Origin: Polyodon spathula
Taxonomy: Eukaryota; Chordata; Actinopteri; Acipenseriformes; Polyodontidae
Assembly: GCF_017654505.1 (NCBI RefSeq)
Contig: NC_054535.1
Location: 80,021,603 to 80,085,602 of the forward strand
Length of the DNA stretch: 64,000 nucleotides
Reading direction: 5' to 3'
The notes below the pieces were generated by a model. It was not told the DNA's origin. It worked only from the letters and a program-made list of their open reading frames with translations, and did not search any database. Positions 23,690-37,554 of the stretch are shown here, piece by piece. How positions within the stretch are numbered: the first letter of the stretch is position 1; each line of letters opens with the position of its first letter. The position numbers were made by a program, and so were the translations under genes.

Positions 23690-25300
23690 GGACGCACACC
23701 TCAGAGCGACAACCCCTGCTGGCACTGCAGCCAGCCCGGCCACCATCGCGTCCGATTCCGTTATCCAGCAAGAGTTACCCTTGACCCCGGTGGGAAGCTA
23801 CAGCCGGACTGCGTACAGGAGGAATCGCCAGTCCGAGCTCCTACCACCCCTGAGGCAAAAATCACCAGGCAGCGGCTGTGGGTCAGATTGGTCAGGGCAG
23901 CAGCCTGAGCCTTCCCTTACAGCTCAACGGAGTGGTGTGTCACGCCATGGTCGATACCAGCAGTCTGGTTCAACCCGGTGCCCCACCTCCACGAAGATGA
24001 AAATGATGACTGGAAAGCTGATGCTGATGCTGGGCTGACAAGTAATGTCTATTCAGATTGGGTACCATGCCGTACAGCATGAATTTTGGCTGGTGCCAAT
24101 CTGGGACGACTACAGTATCGGCATGGAGCTGCTTACTAGGCTGGAGGAATGCCTGGATGTGAGTGGAGGGGCTGTGGATCAGCTCTACACAGGGGACATC
24201 CGCCTCTTGCATGTGGAGGCGGCGATGGAGGACCCCTCCAGAAGCAGCAATGGAGACAGAGCAACAGCCTATCCAGGTGGACACCATACCCCAGTTGCCA
24301 GAAAGCCACTGCACATGCATCTTTCACCAGACAGCCAGCAGCTCTCTTAATCGAGCCACCCTAATCTTGTGCAACAGCCACAGCCATCCTATCCGCTCCC
24401 CTGGATTGATGACGTTTTGTAATGTGTTACAGGATCGCAGTGTTAGCTCACTGGACTTGAGAAGTGGATACTGTGAAAATTGCGCTAGCCCCCAAAACTT
24501 TTCCTAAAACTGCTTTTACCTGGGTCCCGGAGTGGCTTATCTGGTAAAAGCACAGCTGTGTGATGTGCAGGGTGTCATACAGTACAGGTTTGCATCCTGG
24601 CTGTGCGAAGAAGACAGTCTTCACTGGGGTTTTCCAAAGGGAGTGTTGCATTGGCTCTGGAGCGCCGGTGGGTTAGGGAGGCAAAATCGTCAGGGACTGT
24701 TTCTCCTCACTGCACTATAGTGAACCCTGATGGCCAGGCACCCAGTGAGTTCAAAAGCAGACACCTGCAGGGCTGGCTTTTGTCTTCCAGAGGTCGGCAG
24801 CTCACTGACATCTGCTCTCAAGTTCCTGGGTGTAAAAAAGGAAGCTGACTCGTCGTGAGATTGGAGGACTCCCACTAAACCTTCAGTTCTTTTGAGCTGT
24901 GGGGGAAATTGCCGCAGCAGGGGGAACAATGACTGGACATTTCTAATTGGGGTGCTTGCCTCTGTGCTACGCAAAGTGAGTGTCGTGACCTGGACGATCT
25001 GCTGGTACATGCATCCACTTTCGCAGGGGCTGTAGGAACCTTACAACTGTGTTTGCATGGATCCGCCAAGTGGGGCTTCTAGGACAAATCATGGTGGCAA
25101 ATGGCGTGCCTATGGATTCTGAGAAAGAGACCGCTGTGCAGGAATGGCCCACTCCCAACTCTGTCCGAGATGTGTGCAGTTTCATGGGACTGACCTCATA
25201 CTACCACCAATTTGTGAAGGATGTTGCAAGTATTCCTCAGACACTGAACAAAAGGGGGCTGTAAAACGACTTTCCAGACAACCTCCGGATAGACCACACC
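23690..25300 (+). pseudogene. decayed Ty3/gypsy retrotransposon gag-pol
   Basis: In order along the plus strand, in shifting frames: a gag zinc knuckle (CWHCSQPGHH, near 23727) with the last cysteine lost; an aspartic protease remnant (MVDTSS near 23948, where DTG is expected); protease C-terminal text (WDDYSIGMELL near 24100); reverse transcriptase pieces LDLRSGY (near 24453) and DLDDLLVHA (the YxDD box, near 24990); and the RNase H connector PNSVRDVCSFMGLTSYYHQF (near 25155). Many frameshifts and stops make it non-functional. No LTR was fixed at either end. Base composition is clearly more GC-rich than the flanks. Confidence 0.75.
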
Positions 25301-26479
25301 TCCTTGTGCTGGCTGCTTGGCTTCAAGGAATGACATACTTTGTGATCCTGGGATGGAACCTCCAGTTGCCTCTCCTCACTATCAGTAAGAGCTGGCACAC
25401 AGAGATCCTGAATAAAGGTTCCAGTGTTGATAAATAAAATATGTTCCCTACTGGTTGGGATACGCCTCCTCCCATTTCAGCTTGCTAAAAAAAAACAGTC
25501 CATGTCTCTGAATGGTAATTTCTTCAATTCCAAGTTTCCTTCTAGTTTCTATAATCCTGTGCATCACCTTTCTTCTAGCCAGGAAACCTGTATTGAATAG
25601 AATTAGACAGATGCATAAGCACCCTTCAGATTTGTGCACATTGTGGTGGTGAGTTGTGGAGTCCCACTTCTCTCTTCAACTTGATCATTTGATCTTGGAT
25701 GTGAGACATGACACATATCAGTGATTACTGAGATATGAAGCACACAGCATTGAGCTACAATAAGAAAGACTGTGCTCCTGTGAAAAGTCTGCACCACTTT
25801 TTTTTAATATATAAATTAAATTAAATAATGGTTTGAAGGTTTAAATCAATAAGTATGTCGGTGACATACAGAATATCCCCATGCAATGGCTGTATACAAA
25901 ACTAGACTTATCACTGTCATACAAAAGTTAATTCACATATCCTGCATCCACCATGTGGAAAAGTAAAATGTAACTGTGACTTACAAACGCATGGATCAAT
26001 ACACTCCCAGACTCTTCTATCCCCAATAACTTGTCATAAATGTCATGCACAGGTTTCACCACAACTTAATACATGCTATTTCAGCTATACTGTATGCTGA
26101 AATCTAGTGTGGCATGTAGATGTACAGACCAGGCACTTCCATTTGCCCCTTGATTCGGATACACTCAATAACTTGTTATGATAAAGTCCTATGAAGACTT
26201 CATTAGCTTGAAGCTATTTGTATTTTTCCCTTTGTGCAAGATATGGAACAAAGTGCTGTGGCTGAACATAATGGGCTCCATCAATAGTGAATGTAAATTG
26301 AAATCGAAATATCAACAGAAGAAAACAAGGAACTTGTACCACATTTTCCACTGTAAGAAGTAGACATTTCATGCCCCTGTAGAATACTTGCCAACTGCTA
26401 TGCTTTCAGTGATGGCTACCCTGAAATACTGTGGCAGTCTCATTAACATTCTGACCTAACCACTTACTGGTCATAGCAT
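25301..26479. other. intergenic, nothing recognised
   Basis: The first ~130 bp may still be retroelement. The rest is AT-rich and unassigned. Confidence 0.4.
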
Positions 26480-26940
26480 GCTGTTCCATCGACTCGCCGT
26501 ATCCAGGACCGGCGGGGTTCTGCCTGTTTCTATGTCGAAGCTAGTATTGTGTAGTACTTCATCGGCCTATGCCGTGAACGTCATTATCCTTAGGAGAGAG
26601 TGCGAGCAGTTAGTTCCAAAGCGGAAACTCCTCCCGAATCCTGACTGCGGGACCCACAGACACAGAAAAAAAAAAAGGATACCAACCAAATTAACACAAA
26701 CCACCCGGAAACACACGCACATTCTACTATAAAACAAGAAAACTACAGCAAATAAAACGCTTAAGAAAAACGTAGCATTGACATAAAACTGTCTGTACAA
26801 CAACTCGGAATATTTTTTTCTTGTAACAGTGTTTTTATGTTTTGAATCGAGCGTCCATCGGTGCTCCGACATTATAAGAGAACTGGACCGACCGGGCAAT
26901 GATTCCCAATACCTGAATTTCAAGGAGCCTGAGAGGTAGG
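26480..26940 (+). promoter_or_regulatory. CpG cluster, candidate promoter or non-coding first exon
   Basis: I count about 24 CpG in 460 bp, several times more than in neighbouring sequence. A good splice donor shape (CTGAGAG|GTAGGC, near 26937) sits at its plus-strand end. The fer coding exon at 48548 has an untranslated leader with a splice acceptor, so fer needs an upstream first exon. This cluster is one candidate, 21.5 kb away; the link is inferred. Confidence 0.3.
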
Positions 26941-27611
26941 CACCAGTACTAATATCGGAGTTCTAGTTCGCTAAGCATGTAGTAAACACAAACTGATAAC
27001 ATCTGTGTCGTGTGTGTTTGGGGTTGCAACTTTGCACAGAGCTCGCCTGCTCAGTACAGTCGATAATATAAGATAAGAAACAAAGAAAATCTTTACCGCA
27101 ACGCTAGACTTGCTGTTTATGTCCTGTGAATAAGCACCATATTAAAAATATAACACTTGAAAAATTACTAGAATTTTTTTTTTGGGGGGGGGGTTAGTAT
27201 AGGGATTGTGCTGCATATAATAATTGGTTATTTGTATTATTGTGTAAACCAGAATCGTGAAGAGAAGAAAAAAAAATGCAATAATTCGTGTCTGTGCATG
27301 CTTGCGCTGACAACGCTGAGGGAGCTACAGTGACGCTGATGTTTAAGTTTGTGTTATTTTTTTTAATTTATTTTGCCACAGCCGTGTTACATTGATGTAT
27401 CCATCCCGTGCATTGCTAGAGTTTCAATTGTTTTGGTGGTCGCCATGTTAAGATGGGGCTGCTTGAGAAGCGGCACAGAAATCGCTGATGCTGTATAGAG
27501 CTGGCCTGGACTTCTCACCAGGTCAATTAAGTGTGGGTTCCACCCACACACATACATACAGTACAGCATTCCCATGTCAGACTGACAACAGAGACACAGT
27601 TTTGCACCATA

Positions 27612-27613
<2 letters not shown>
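26941..27613. other. intergenic, nothing recognised
   Basis: A G run at 27186-27193 and T runs only. Confidence 0.5.

Positions 27614-27677
<64 letters not shown>
27614..27677. repeat. (AT)n microsatellite
   Basis: About 64 bp of AT repeats; frames through it translate to alternating Tyr-Ile and are spurious. Confidence 0.95.
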
Positions 27678-27679
<2 letters not shown>

Positions 27680-30600
27680 GAATATACTGTACCCACTTTT
27701 TACCTCTAGCAGAGATCCCTGAAAAATATTGGTTGTCTCCCAAATAACAAAACCAAGCAGTTGCTTTTTTATTTAACATTGACTGTACAGAAGTCTTACT
27801 GATAATAAAAGTAGATTTTTTTTTTTTTTGGTTTAAATGCAACAGTTTTTTTTTTTTTTTTTTTGACCAAACTCATTCCAAAGTTCATCAGGGTTTGTTG
27901 TGGTACTCCAGTGTGGTACCTGTGTAACCAATTCACAGTATATCTGTATTGTATTAAATAGTGTGAAGAAAGGACTATAAGCAAAACAGATTTTGTTTTT
28001 CCTTAACCATTAATGTTTTTATATCAGTATATCAACAGTATCTTGATTCCTGTTCAGGTGTGGTGCTACAGGTGTATGTTTTCAAAGATTAAAGCAGTAT
28101 TTTGTACATACAATATGTAATGCACATGTAACATTATTTTGTTTCTGGTGCTTACAATTTGCCATACCTACTTCTGTACTAGTTATACTGAAAAAAAGAG
28201 GAAGAGTCTGACCAGTGCTTGCCAGGCCAGATCTACACATGGAAACGTTGAAAATGGATAACTGTAAATGTCTTGCCTATATTCTATGGGAATGCTTCCT
28301 TTTTTATGACACAGTACATTTACAAAAATATGTGTTTTATAATATCCTTCTTTATGAGACGAACCATTGCTCTTAAACATTGTTATTGCAACACGATAGA
28401 CAGTAAATGTGTTTGAGAACCATTTGTTTGTAACACAAGAAAATTATATGAATATATAATACGTACACATTATGTGTACCTACATATATTATGATTGAAT
28501 TCAGTATATGGAATGTGATGTAAAAATGCTTCAGCCTTTTAACTGTAGACACTAACTTCTTTGACACAAATAATCCTTTGCTTTCAGTTCAGCACAAACC
28601 TTGTATTCATTAAACCTCTGGCATTGGTTGCAGGGGGTTGTAATGTGTTTATAAATTACAAGGGGCTGTGTAATTAAACATCTGAAGCAATATAGTCAGC
28701 TTAGAAGTCGATGCAGAAATGCAACTAACAGTAATCTGACAATATGTGAAATCGAACTCTGAGCAGTACCATAATGGCAAAAAAAGGAGTTAGCTAAATT
28801 GTTTACAGACCTGAAGGTTAATTCTTAGAACTACTACAGCTGCTTTAATAATGATCATTCCATTGAAATTCCACTTGTACTACAGTATTCAAATCGATAT
28901 ACCCCCACACGTTGGTTTTACAGTTCACAGCAAATCTTGTTTAGCTGAACTCCCACTGTAAGAACTTAATTGTATGACAGTCATTTACTCCTCAGTTGGA
29001 GCAATAAGACAAAAACTAGAAGAGTAAACATGTAGAACACTTGTAAAGAATTTATAGAGAATAAGCGATGGTTCCATGGACCCTATTCAATTAACAAGTA
29101 CATATAAGTGAATGCAAAAAACAGATTAAGCAATGTCGAGCAAATTGGACTTAACATATTAACATAATTATCCTTGTTTTCTTTTTTTTAATTTTTTTTG
29201 TATTTGAATTCTTATTTTTCTAAATGCTCCCCAACCCTAACCCCCTCCCGAGTTTAAAAGCTTATTGGAGTTTTAATGAATATTGCTTCTGTAACTAGAA
29301 TAGAAATATAGTCTTACAGGTCTTCTCTTCCTATATTTCTTGCTACTTACTCTACCTTCATGCTTAGTGTCACTTTAGGGAACTATGCGAAGGCAGGCAG
29401 CTAGGGGCTCAGTGACAGAGCAGGTTCATTTCTAACACATCATGTGTTTTCAAGTCTCGAAGACTGGGTTTAAAACTAACTCGGGTCACAGGTTGAAATG
29501 ATTTAGTTGATCTCAACCTAGCTCCAGTGACATTAGTCCACATTACAAATTCACCACACAATTCAGGGCAATTGTCAGTCTATGTTGAATAGCAGATGGT
29601 TTTCAGGTTAGGATTGAGATGTGCTTGCAGAGCTGTGAGCTTAACTCTCCTGCAACCATCCGGGCAGACTGTAACCAGTGCCATCATCCCTCGTGTTTCA
29701 GGCGCACTAAATTACACAGTAAAATAAAGGAGCACAAAAATGGTTGGTAATCTTAAGAATATATTAAAATGTGTAAGAGCACTTAGTGTTGCAGAGGCAC
29801 ATAATCTGACAGTGGAGCTTTGGTTAATTTCTTCCAATGTCATTAAAAAAAAAAAAAAAAAAAAACAAACAAACATGGAAAACACCTGCCAAAATATTGT
29901 CAATATGTTGTGGGCAGCCAGGGTGGCACAGATTGATGTGACATGCTTGCAAAGTGTGTGGATTGTTCTGGAGGTATACAGTATGGTACTATTCCTCTAT
30001 AAAAGTCACCTCTGATTAACCTTGTGACAGATACAGTGTATTCCAGTCATCCGTGCATAAACACTGTACAGTATGTCACACTGAGTTTTACACATTTCTA
30101 CAGAACTGTGTATCCAATTTTTTAGTGAAACTTGCCAAAAAAGACCATGAACAGACCAGCTGTTCTGTGTTTAAAATGTAGTTCTGAAACAACTTTTTTT
30201 TTCTTTTTTGAAATGATCTTTTTCTCTGCTAGTGGAGATTTAGTGTAAATTAAGTGTACACACCTGGATATCCCTCATAATTTGAAAACAATAATAATAA
30301 TAATAATCCATTTTAAATCCTGGATTTTCAAAAGTCTATAGGAATCTAGGATAAAAGATACCATTTTGGCTTCTGTTCACCGTGTAGTGTGGCCAACACA
30401 AACAAGGTTTGTTAGAAAGAGGGCAATAATAAACAACACTGCTTACACATTAGCATTGGTTTCTACTGTACTGTGGTTTTATTTAGACCAGAGGCCAAAG
30501 TTTCCTGCATTTTATAGAATATTCCCAATTTTATATTAACACATTGTTTACAAATGCCAGAAAACAGATTAGTACATAACATGTATTTCAGTATATTATA

Positions 30601-31309
30601 TTGACTACTTATTCTGGATAGGTTGTTTTCTTAGTTTTACATCTCACAAATAGCAGTATCAGGATATGAAGATACAGTATAGAGGGACCTGGTGGTATGT
30701 CACAGTATCAGTTTTACATGTTCAGTAATGTACATATGGTAGGTGACGTTCATATTGATATAACATTATGAAAAAAAGTAATTTAGTGGTAGATGTACTG
30801 TACAGTACATACAGTATGGCCTGTGTTTGTTTCACGTTCAGCTTTTTTATAATTAAGTGATTTTCATGTTATCACCATGATTTGGTTTCACTGTTTTCAT
30901 TTTAGTGATAATTAGAGAGAATAAAGAGACAGAAGAATCCCTAAATTGGTAGACCGGTGTTTGGTACCCTACATACTATATTTTTTTGTCTTAGAAATCC
31001 TCAGACATTGTTACATATCCAATGTAAAAGAGGTCAGTCACTGAGTGCAGCATGCTGAAGGCACAGTTCTGTTTACTTCCCTTGAAGGAATAGCATTTCT
31101 GGGAACCAGAACTACATTTGTTTTCTTTTTTCATGTACAGTATATGTCAGAGAGCAAAGTGATATGAAATCTGCAATTCTCATTGGGCACAACCGTTGGT
31201 TAGGAAATATCTGTGACATCAGACTTTAGTTCAGCCTCAGTCCACTATGTATCAGACCATAAAGCATGTGGTTTGGATAAGTAGCTTTATAAAAAAACAC
31301 TTGCTTTAC
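27678..31309. other. intergenic, nothing firmly recognised
   Basis: Contains T runs (27815-27864) and an A run (29844-29864). The block 29390-29700 reads like an old dispersed repeat but I cannot name it. Confidence 0.4.
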
Positions 31310-31620
31310 AAACTCATTGGGAAAGCTAATATGTTATGTCTGAAATTGTTTCATTGTATTGGTAAATGTCCACAGTGTCACCAGGTATATGTGAAAGGGG
31401 AGCCATGCAAGCTGGTTCGAACCCTGTTCGCGACGTTGATTTTAGGGGAGGGAGGAAAATCGGCTGAGGATTGTGCACCTCATCACGCTTCAGCGCCCTC
31501 CACTGGTCAGTTCAGGGGGAGACTCCCTCGGCTTTTCCTCCCATCTAGGATTCTGCAACTTCATAACATCCGTTGCTTGCTGTAGGTTTATTGGGTGAAA
31601 AGCAGGGATTGGCATGGCAT
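31310..31620 (+). repeat. possible SINE-like or dispersed repeat
   Basis: GCTGGTTCGAACCCTG (near 31410) is a perfect polymerase III B-box shape, followed by a GC-richer block. It includes GCGCCCTCCACTGG at 31493-31506, one mismatch from a CTCF core on the minus strand. No clear A box or tail was found. Confidence 0.35.
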
Positions 31621-34600
31621 TGAGAACAGATGTGCTTCAATAGTGGTTAATCATTTGACCAAAATCACTTCCCAGCTGTGGCAGCACTCTGAATATCCCA
31701 AACCTTAGGTCGTTATTATTGCGCTGTACAGTACAGTGTGGAGTCAGGCAGGTTTGATAGGTGGTACTGCATGCAGTCCCTGCATCCCGTAGAACTTACT
31801 GAATGGAAGATGGGAACTGAGCCAAGTAAATCATGTAAAATGAAATCAAAGATACTGCCATGATTTTGCATTAACAGTGAAACTGAAGGTACATTTAAAG
31901 GTAAAGAAATGTGGTTTACTAATTTGCTGCAACATGTGTCAAATTAGTATGTTCGCTCATACAGTAGTAATAATAAAGCGTAATACTGTACAATTTAGGC
32001 AAATATCTATAAATATTTCTCATTGACGCACTTGTCTAAATTGCTTACATTGTTGTTTTTTTGTGCTTCAGTCAATTTGGAATGCCACAAAAGGCTTATA
32101 AAAATAAAAATACATGTAGGCCATGCAATGTACATGTATATCAGGTTTGGTTTTAAAGATTCTGTGAATCTTCATGCATGCACTTGTGCGGCTATGTTCT
32201 ATATGCTGCCTTTTTGAATTCAGTATGTTTATAAGCCACATGTCTGACGTGTGCCAGTTTGTTTAACTAGCTCTAGGGTTAAAATTGTGATGTTTTAGTA
32301 TTTCATCTTCTACAATACAACCCTCCAGAAAGAAAGAAAAAAAAACATCAATGGGTAAGTGGACATGTTTAAGCTGTAACTAATAAGTAATGTGTTAATT
32401 AATGTCTTCATCTCATTTGTTCAGTGACTTCTGAATCACCTTGTATATGGTACTAGTAAGTGGATCACAGCACCTTCAGATTTTCAGCCTGTGGGCACAC
32501 CAGTACTGGTGCGTGACAGGCTTGCAACTGGTAGGCACCGGCAGCTGTTCTTGCTATGATTCCTCAAACACAATACTCCTTTAAATGCACTATTGGAATA
32601 TGTCAATCTCCTTGTACCACTGAAATCACAGAGAAATTAGAAATTAGGATGCAGGGGTCCAGGCTACAACTTAAATGGTTGCAAGTGCAACAACAAAGGG
32701 AGTTTTAGGGGTTAGACATAAAAATGCTGCCTCTCCCCTTTAAAAGCATGTGTCGCTATTTATGAATGCGACATGACGTCATCTGTATTTTAAAAAAAAA
32801 AAACATATCACATGCTTTAATAAACTGAGATGCGAGAAGGCCCATAACAATTTGATCGAATACAAATGCTTGTAAGTGCAGAGAGGTATTAACATCAGTA
32901 GAATACGAGAACCTAAGTTTCTTGCAACAGTTGTGGTTGTGACCAAATGTGTGCAGGTAACGTTGAGCAAAAATGTAGCTTAAAATGAACAGTTGCATTT
33001 AGGAAATGTAGAACAAGAACAGCGAAAAATAAAAATACACACATAAGGTTTGTGTATTGCACACATGCCATTAACAATATGCCCTGTGAAACTTTAAATA
33101 AAGAAACTAATTAATGAAGGGCTGTAATGCAGCAGTAAGTTCAACAGTTAAACAAAGAAGGAAGTGAAAAGGTTACCATACCAAGCTGAGAAAAGTTATC
33201 TTTGTGAGTTCAAATAAACCAACGTTATCTTTCGGCAGTCAAAACATACAGTGCTTAAATAAAGCTTTCAGTCAACACAAACGTCTGTTGCATCTTGCAT
33301 CCCAGTCATAATAGATTTAGTTACATTGTTTACCGTCAGGAGATTTAATTGCGCACAATTCCCCAGTTAATATCTCTTCAGCCAAGAAAGCAGGCACGGT
33401 AATTTAAGAGTACCTTTGTGGTATTTTTTTGCTGTACATGTTAAAATGTGGTATGCCATGTATTGCTCCTGCCTGGGCATGTACAAATGATTTTAGCTCA
33501 CAAAACAAGGAAACGCCCATCTAAACTGGGTACAGTGTGCTGAGTTTGGCCTTTAACGATTTTTTGAATATAATTTTTTTTCACAGTTCATCAAATTGAT
33601 ATTACTTTAACTGATGAGAAACAAACTGGGTTATCAAAAATTCTAAACATATATACGATTTTATGGGTGATCTACAGTTTGTCTTATTTATGCAGTCGTC
33701 AGTCACAGTGCTTCCGAATCAGTGTACCCTTAATTAGAGTGTGGCTGGAGATCTAATTTTAAAAGGTACCAATATAAGTTTTTAAATTGTTGTCATAAGA
33801 GATGTGTATTTTAAGTGCAATAGGCTTTAAAGGTATAGGGCTATACTAAGATCACAACGATAACTCTGAGCAGAATTTTTTTTTTTTTTTTTCCAATCGC
33901 TTACAGCCCTGTGTTAGCTAGTTAATAAATGCCTTTTTTAAATGACATTTTTCTTGACTGTTCTACCCATTGCCCCTGCATGTCTTGGATGGTATCAACA
34001 AAAATGTTTATTTTTATTATTTTATTTATTTTACTACTTCTCTGAAAAATAACTGCATTTTACAAATGCAGTGTGCTCTTGAGTGTATTGAACCAAATGT
34101 TGTAAAATTTTGTATTTATTTTAAATAATGGAAATTATCTTTTATATATTCGTGGCATGCTGTTTTTATTCCGATGAGGAAACTCCCTAAGCCTTTTTCT
34201 TGCAAACGGACATAGTAACAGTCCACGCTGTTTTTTGTTTGATTGTTTTCTTTTTGATTGTTTTTTTTTATCATAGGGACGCAGTAAACTGTAGTTGTGC
34301 AAACATTTTAATATTCTGTATATTTTACGCATTTCATGCATCAATATTAGCACGGTACTCTTGAACAATAACAATAATTCAAGTAATGCTGCCTCAATGA
34401 ATATATGTAATGGAAATATTGTATAGGTGTTTTCGTAGTTTTTGGTATTGTGGACTGCAGTGAAGTTCAACACACGGTAGACATGTTGATTAGGCTTCAT
34501 AAAGTAAAAGATCCTGAAAGGGTCAAGAATGAGGTTAATTTGATTTGATGTCAAATTTCGATGGCTCGCCTTAGTCACGTTTATGACATAATCTCATGTG

Positions 34601-34848
34601 AGGGGAGTCAGGAAATATACCCAATAGAGTTCCCTGATGAAAAACGAATGGCTCTTTGTCGCACTAAATGACACTCTGATACTATTAGAGCCAGGGTCAA
34701 CTGTACATATTAACGTTGCTTCCACTTACATGGTCAAATTCCTATATAGAGTTAATAGGTATACTGCAAACATTATTTTATCTCCAGACATTATTATCTC
34801 ATATATATGTGTGTGTGTGTGTGTAATATTCGTAATATATATATCTAT

Positions 34849-34853
<5 letters not shown>
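31621..34853. other. intergenic, nothing recognised
   Basis: The longest frame (34135-34578, minus, 147 codons) has no recognisable domain and includes a lysine run from a T tract; I treat it as chance. Confidence 0.45.

Positions 34854-34914
<61 letters not shown>
34854..34914. repeat. (AT)n microsatellite
   Basis: About 61 bp of AT repeats preceded by a short GT run at 34808-34824. Confidence 0.95.
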
Positions 34915-34916
<2 letters not shown>

Positions 34917-35618
34917 GATGTTGAGTGCTTGGGTACACAAAATAACTGGTACATAAATTGGCACATGCATTAAGACATTTTTTGACCTAACACAAGTCAC
35001 GTTTTGGTACACGTACCACATTCTGACTTTCTGGCTCCACTGCGCCGCCTTAATGAAAAAGAGCAATGTAACATGAGTTTTGTACTAAAGCAGGGTCAGC
35101 TGTTGCAGGGAAAACCAAAGTTTATTTCTCACACTGACCATTTAAAGAAAATATGAAACCAGAACTCACAGAAATACTTGGGACTGTAATTAGGAGGTAT
35201 ACTATTTACTGCAGCTTACTTGATTGCAGTAAAAACAAACAAACAAAAAAATCCATTCACTAAACGTAGTTATTGTGCTAATGAAAATATATGACAGTGT
35301 GCTTGTTGTGGTGTATTTAATACCGTAACTGTAACAGAAAATCTAGCCGGGATAAACAAAATGCCATTCTAAACAACAATGGTTTTAGACATGAAATAAA
35401 ATTAGGCTATTCACTGACACAGCATCCCTAATCGACACGGGAAGGGATTTCCATAATTTTGGAGCATTGGGGATTTTATTTAGCAAACTGAAAGATCAAT
35501 TGGGCAGATATATTACTCCGGCAGAGCTATTGTGTTTTGCACGAGTATTTCATGATTAGCTCAGACTACTCGTGAACTCCAGTAGTTCAAGAGCTACTGG
35601 ATACAATGCTATTCGGGG

Positions 35619-35822
35619 AACACTGTGGTTCCTAAACGTAGATCTTGCGATGGTCTTGCAATGTTGGTTTGGCTCATGTAGCTTTTGGGAAATGACCCCC
35701 TGGTTGTAATGGGGTAGGTCTCAGTTTTACAGCAGCCCTTTAAAATTGCACATAGATACTGGTACACCTGGTGGTCCCTGCTGGAAATACTTGTACTTGA
35801 GATGAAAAGGTTGAAAACCACT
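35619..35822. mobile_element. possible short hAT MITE
   Basis: The left end CTGTGGTTCCTAAACG and the reverse complement of the right end CAGTGGTTTTCAACC are alike and resemble hAT termini. The 8-bp duplication is not clear. About 200 bp long. Confidence 0.35.
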
Positions 35823-36576
35823 GCTCCGTAAGGTGAACAGTCATGTAAAGTATATGACAGAATTCATCAGGAGCATACCAGCTTTCTTTGGGACAGTACT
35901 TTAGATTCACAGCTATGTGTTTATATGAACACGTCTGCACATTCACATTTTGTACCAGTCTAATTTGCGGATTACATTTTAAATTATAGTGATTTATAAT
36001 GTGCCTTGCTTTCTTATAGTACTTGTAGTGCTGTTTTAAATCCTTGCATATACCTCAGCTTCACTAATGGTATCTGAGTAGTTCTTTCATAAATGTAAAC
36101 AATGCTTGCCATTTTGTTTTGGCCAAGTCTGAATCAGTTCTACTGCCACTTGCTGTACTTTATTTAAATGATTATCTGTTACAGTCATTTTGTTTATATC
36201 CTACAATTTGTGGGTGGTTATGCACCTCTTGTAAAATCCTAGATGTAGCATATGGAGTGTCATGTCAGTAGGCTGTAAAATGAACAACTCCAGCTGTTCG
36301 ATTACCACAAAGGGATTATCGGCTTCGCCTTTTTAATGGTAAAACAAACTGGCTATATTGTAGAACAGCACTGTGGTACTGCACTAATACATGGACAACA
36401 GTCTTTATAAGGAAATGGGAAGCTGTACCTGTTTTCTGCTGACATTTTCGCACAGCGCTCTACACCAGACAACAGCATTATCATATTATTCATATTTTGA
36501 ACTTGAATTAGGTGTTTGTATTGGGAGGTTGTCATTCAAAGAACATTGTTAGAGACTGAAAACTAGTCTATCTATC

Positions 36577-36579
<3 letters not shown>
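35823..36579. other. intergenic, nothing recognised
   Basis: No feature recognised. Confidence 0.5.

Positions 36580-36664
<85 letters not shown>
36580..36664. repeat. (AT)n microsatellite
   Basis: About 85 bp of AT repeats, the longest pure tract in the window. Confidence 0.95.
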
Positions 36665-36669
<5 letters not shown>

Positions 36670-37039
36670 GAAAAATAGAAACATTGAAACATCAGTACAC
36701 TGCAGTGCTTAACCACAATGAGCTGCCGACCATATAAGACAATTGTATATTAAAACTAAAGAAAGTCTGTTTGGGCTTACGCTCACTTCTCAATTAGGTA
36801 CACCGACCTTAGTTTGTAGATTGAAGTCCCAGAGACCAATTGGTCGCACATTCAAAAAATAGGACAGGATTTACTGTAGTCTTCTAAAAAAAGATTTTCT
36901 TCATTTTATTAGATACAACATGTTTTTACTAAAACGAGCAAACAAACAAAAGAATGGTAGAACTATGTGTTTCAACACAACAGGTCTTCCTCAGGTTCAC
37001 AATGGTTTCAATTGCAGCTGTAGTTATTTATATATGTTA

Positions 37040-37195
37040 TGGACCGACGCTGAAATCCGGCAGTTGCTGAAATGCCCGGGCAGTTGGCGAAGTGCACAGC
37101 TGTGGTGGGCAGATGCCGAATTAGCATAGAATTTTATGCCATTTCGACATCTGCCTGGGCAGTTTGTTAACTGCCCACAGCCATCCGGGCTGATG
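37040..37195. repeat. GC-rich foldback sequence
   Basis: GGGCAGATGCCGAATTAGCATA and the reverse complement of TATGCCATTTCGACATCTGCC pair around a 6-base loop (GAATTT) near 37131, with about 18 of 22 matches. Outer GGGCAGTTGGC and GCAGTTTGTTAACTGCCC extend the symmetry. It stands out from AT-rich surroundings. Could be a foldback transposon or a structured RNA template; unknown. Confidence 0.55.
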
Positions 37196-37554
37196 GCAAA
37201 GAAAGATTTTTAACAGATACAGTATACTACTAATAGACAGTGAATTATCTGTGTTGCCTTTTAAGCGCAAAAGTGCACCAGAGCCAGCCATATCCATGTT
37301 TATTTAAATGGATGTAGAGTTTAGAGTTTCTATGTGGTAGAGATTAACTCCTTTTTACATAATTGAGCTAACATATGTTTGCCTGTTTTATGATCTCTCA
37401 TTCAAACAGAACAACTCTACACTGAGATCTGTATGCATTACTGCAATAAGAATAAAATAAAACATTGCTGCATTTTATTCTGAAAGCAGTGTTCGTAGTT
37501 TCTATGAAGATGTTAAAGTGCTCAGGAAAAAGTATAACTTTAAAATAGGCAAGG

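Noticed and set aside
34135..34578. 147-codon minus-strand frame
   Set aside because: No domain; lysine-rich part comes from a T-rich tract; codon use looks random.
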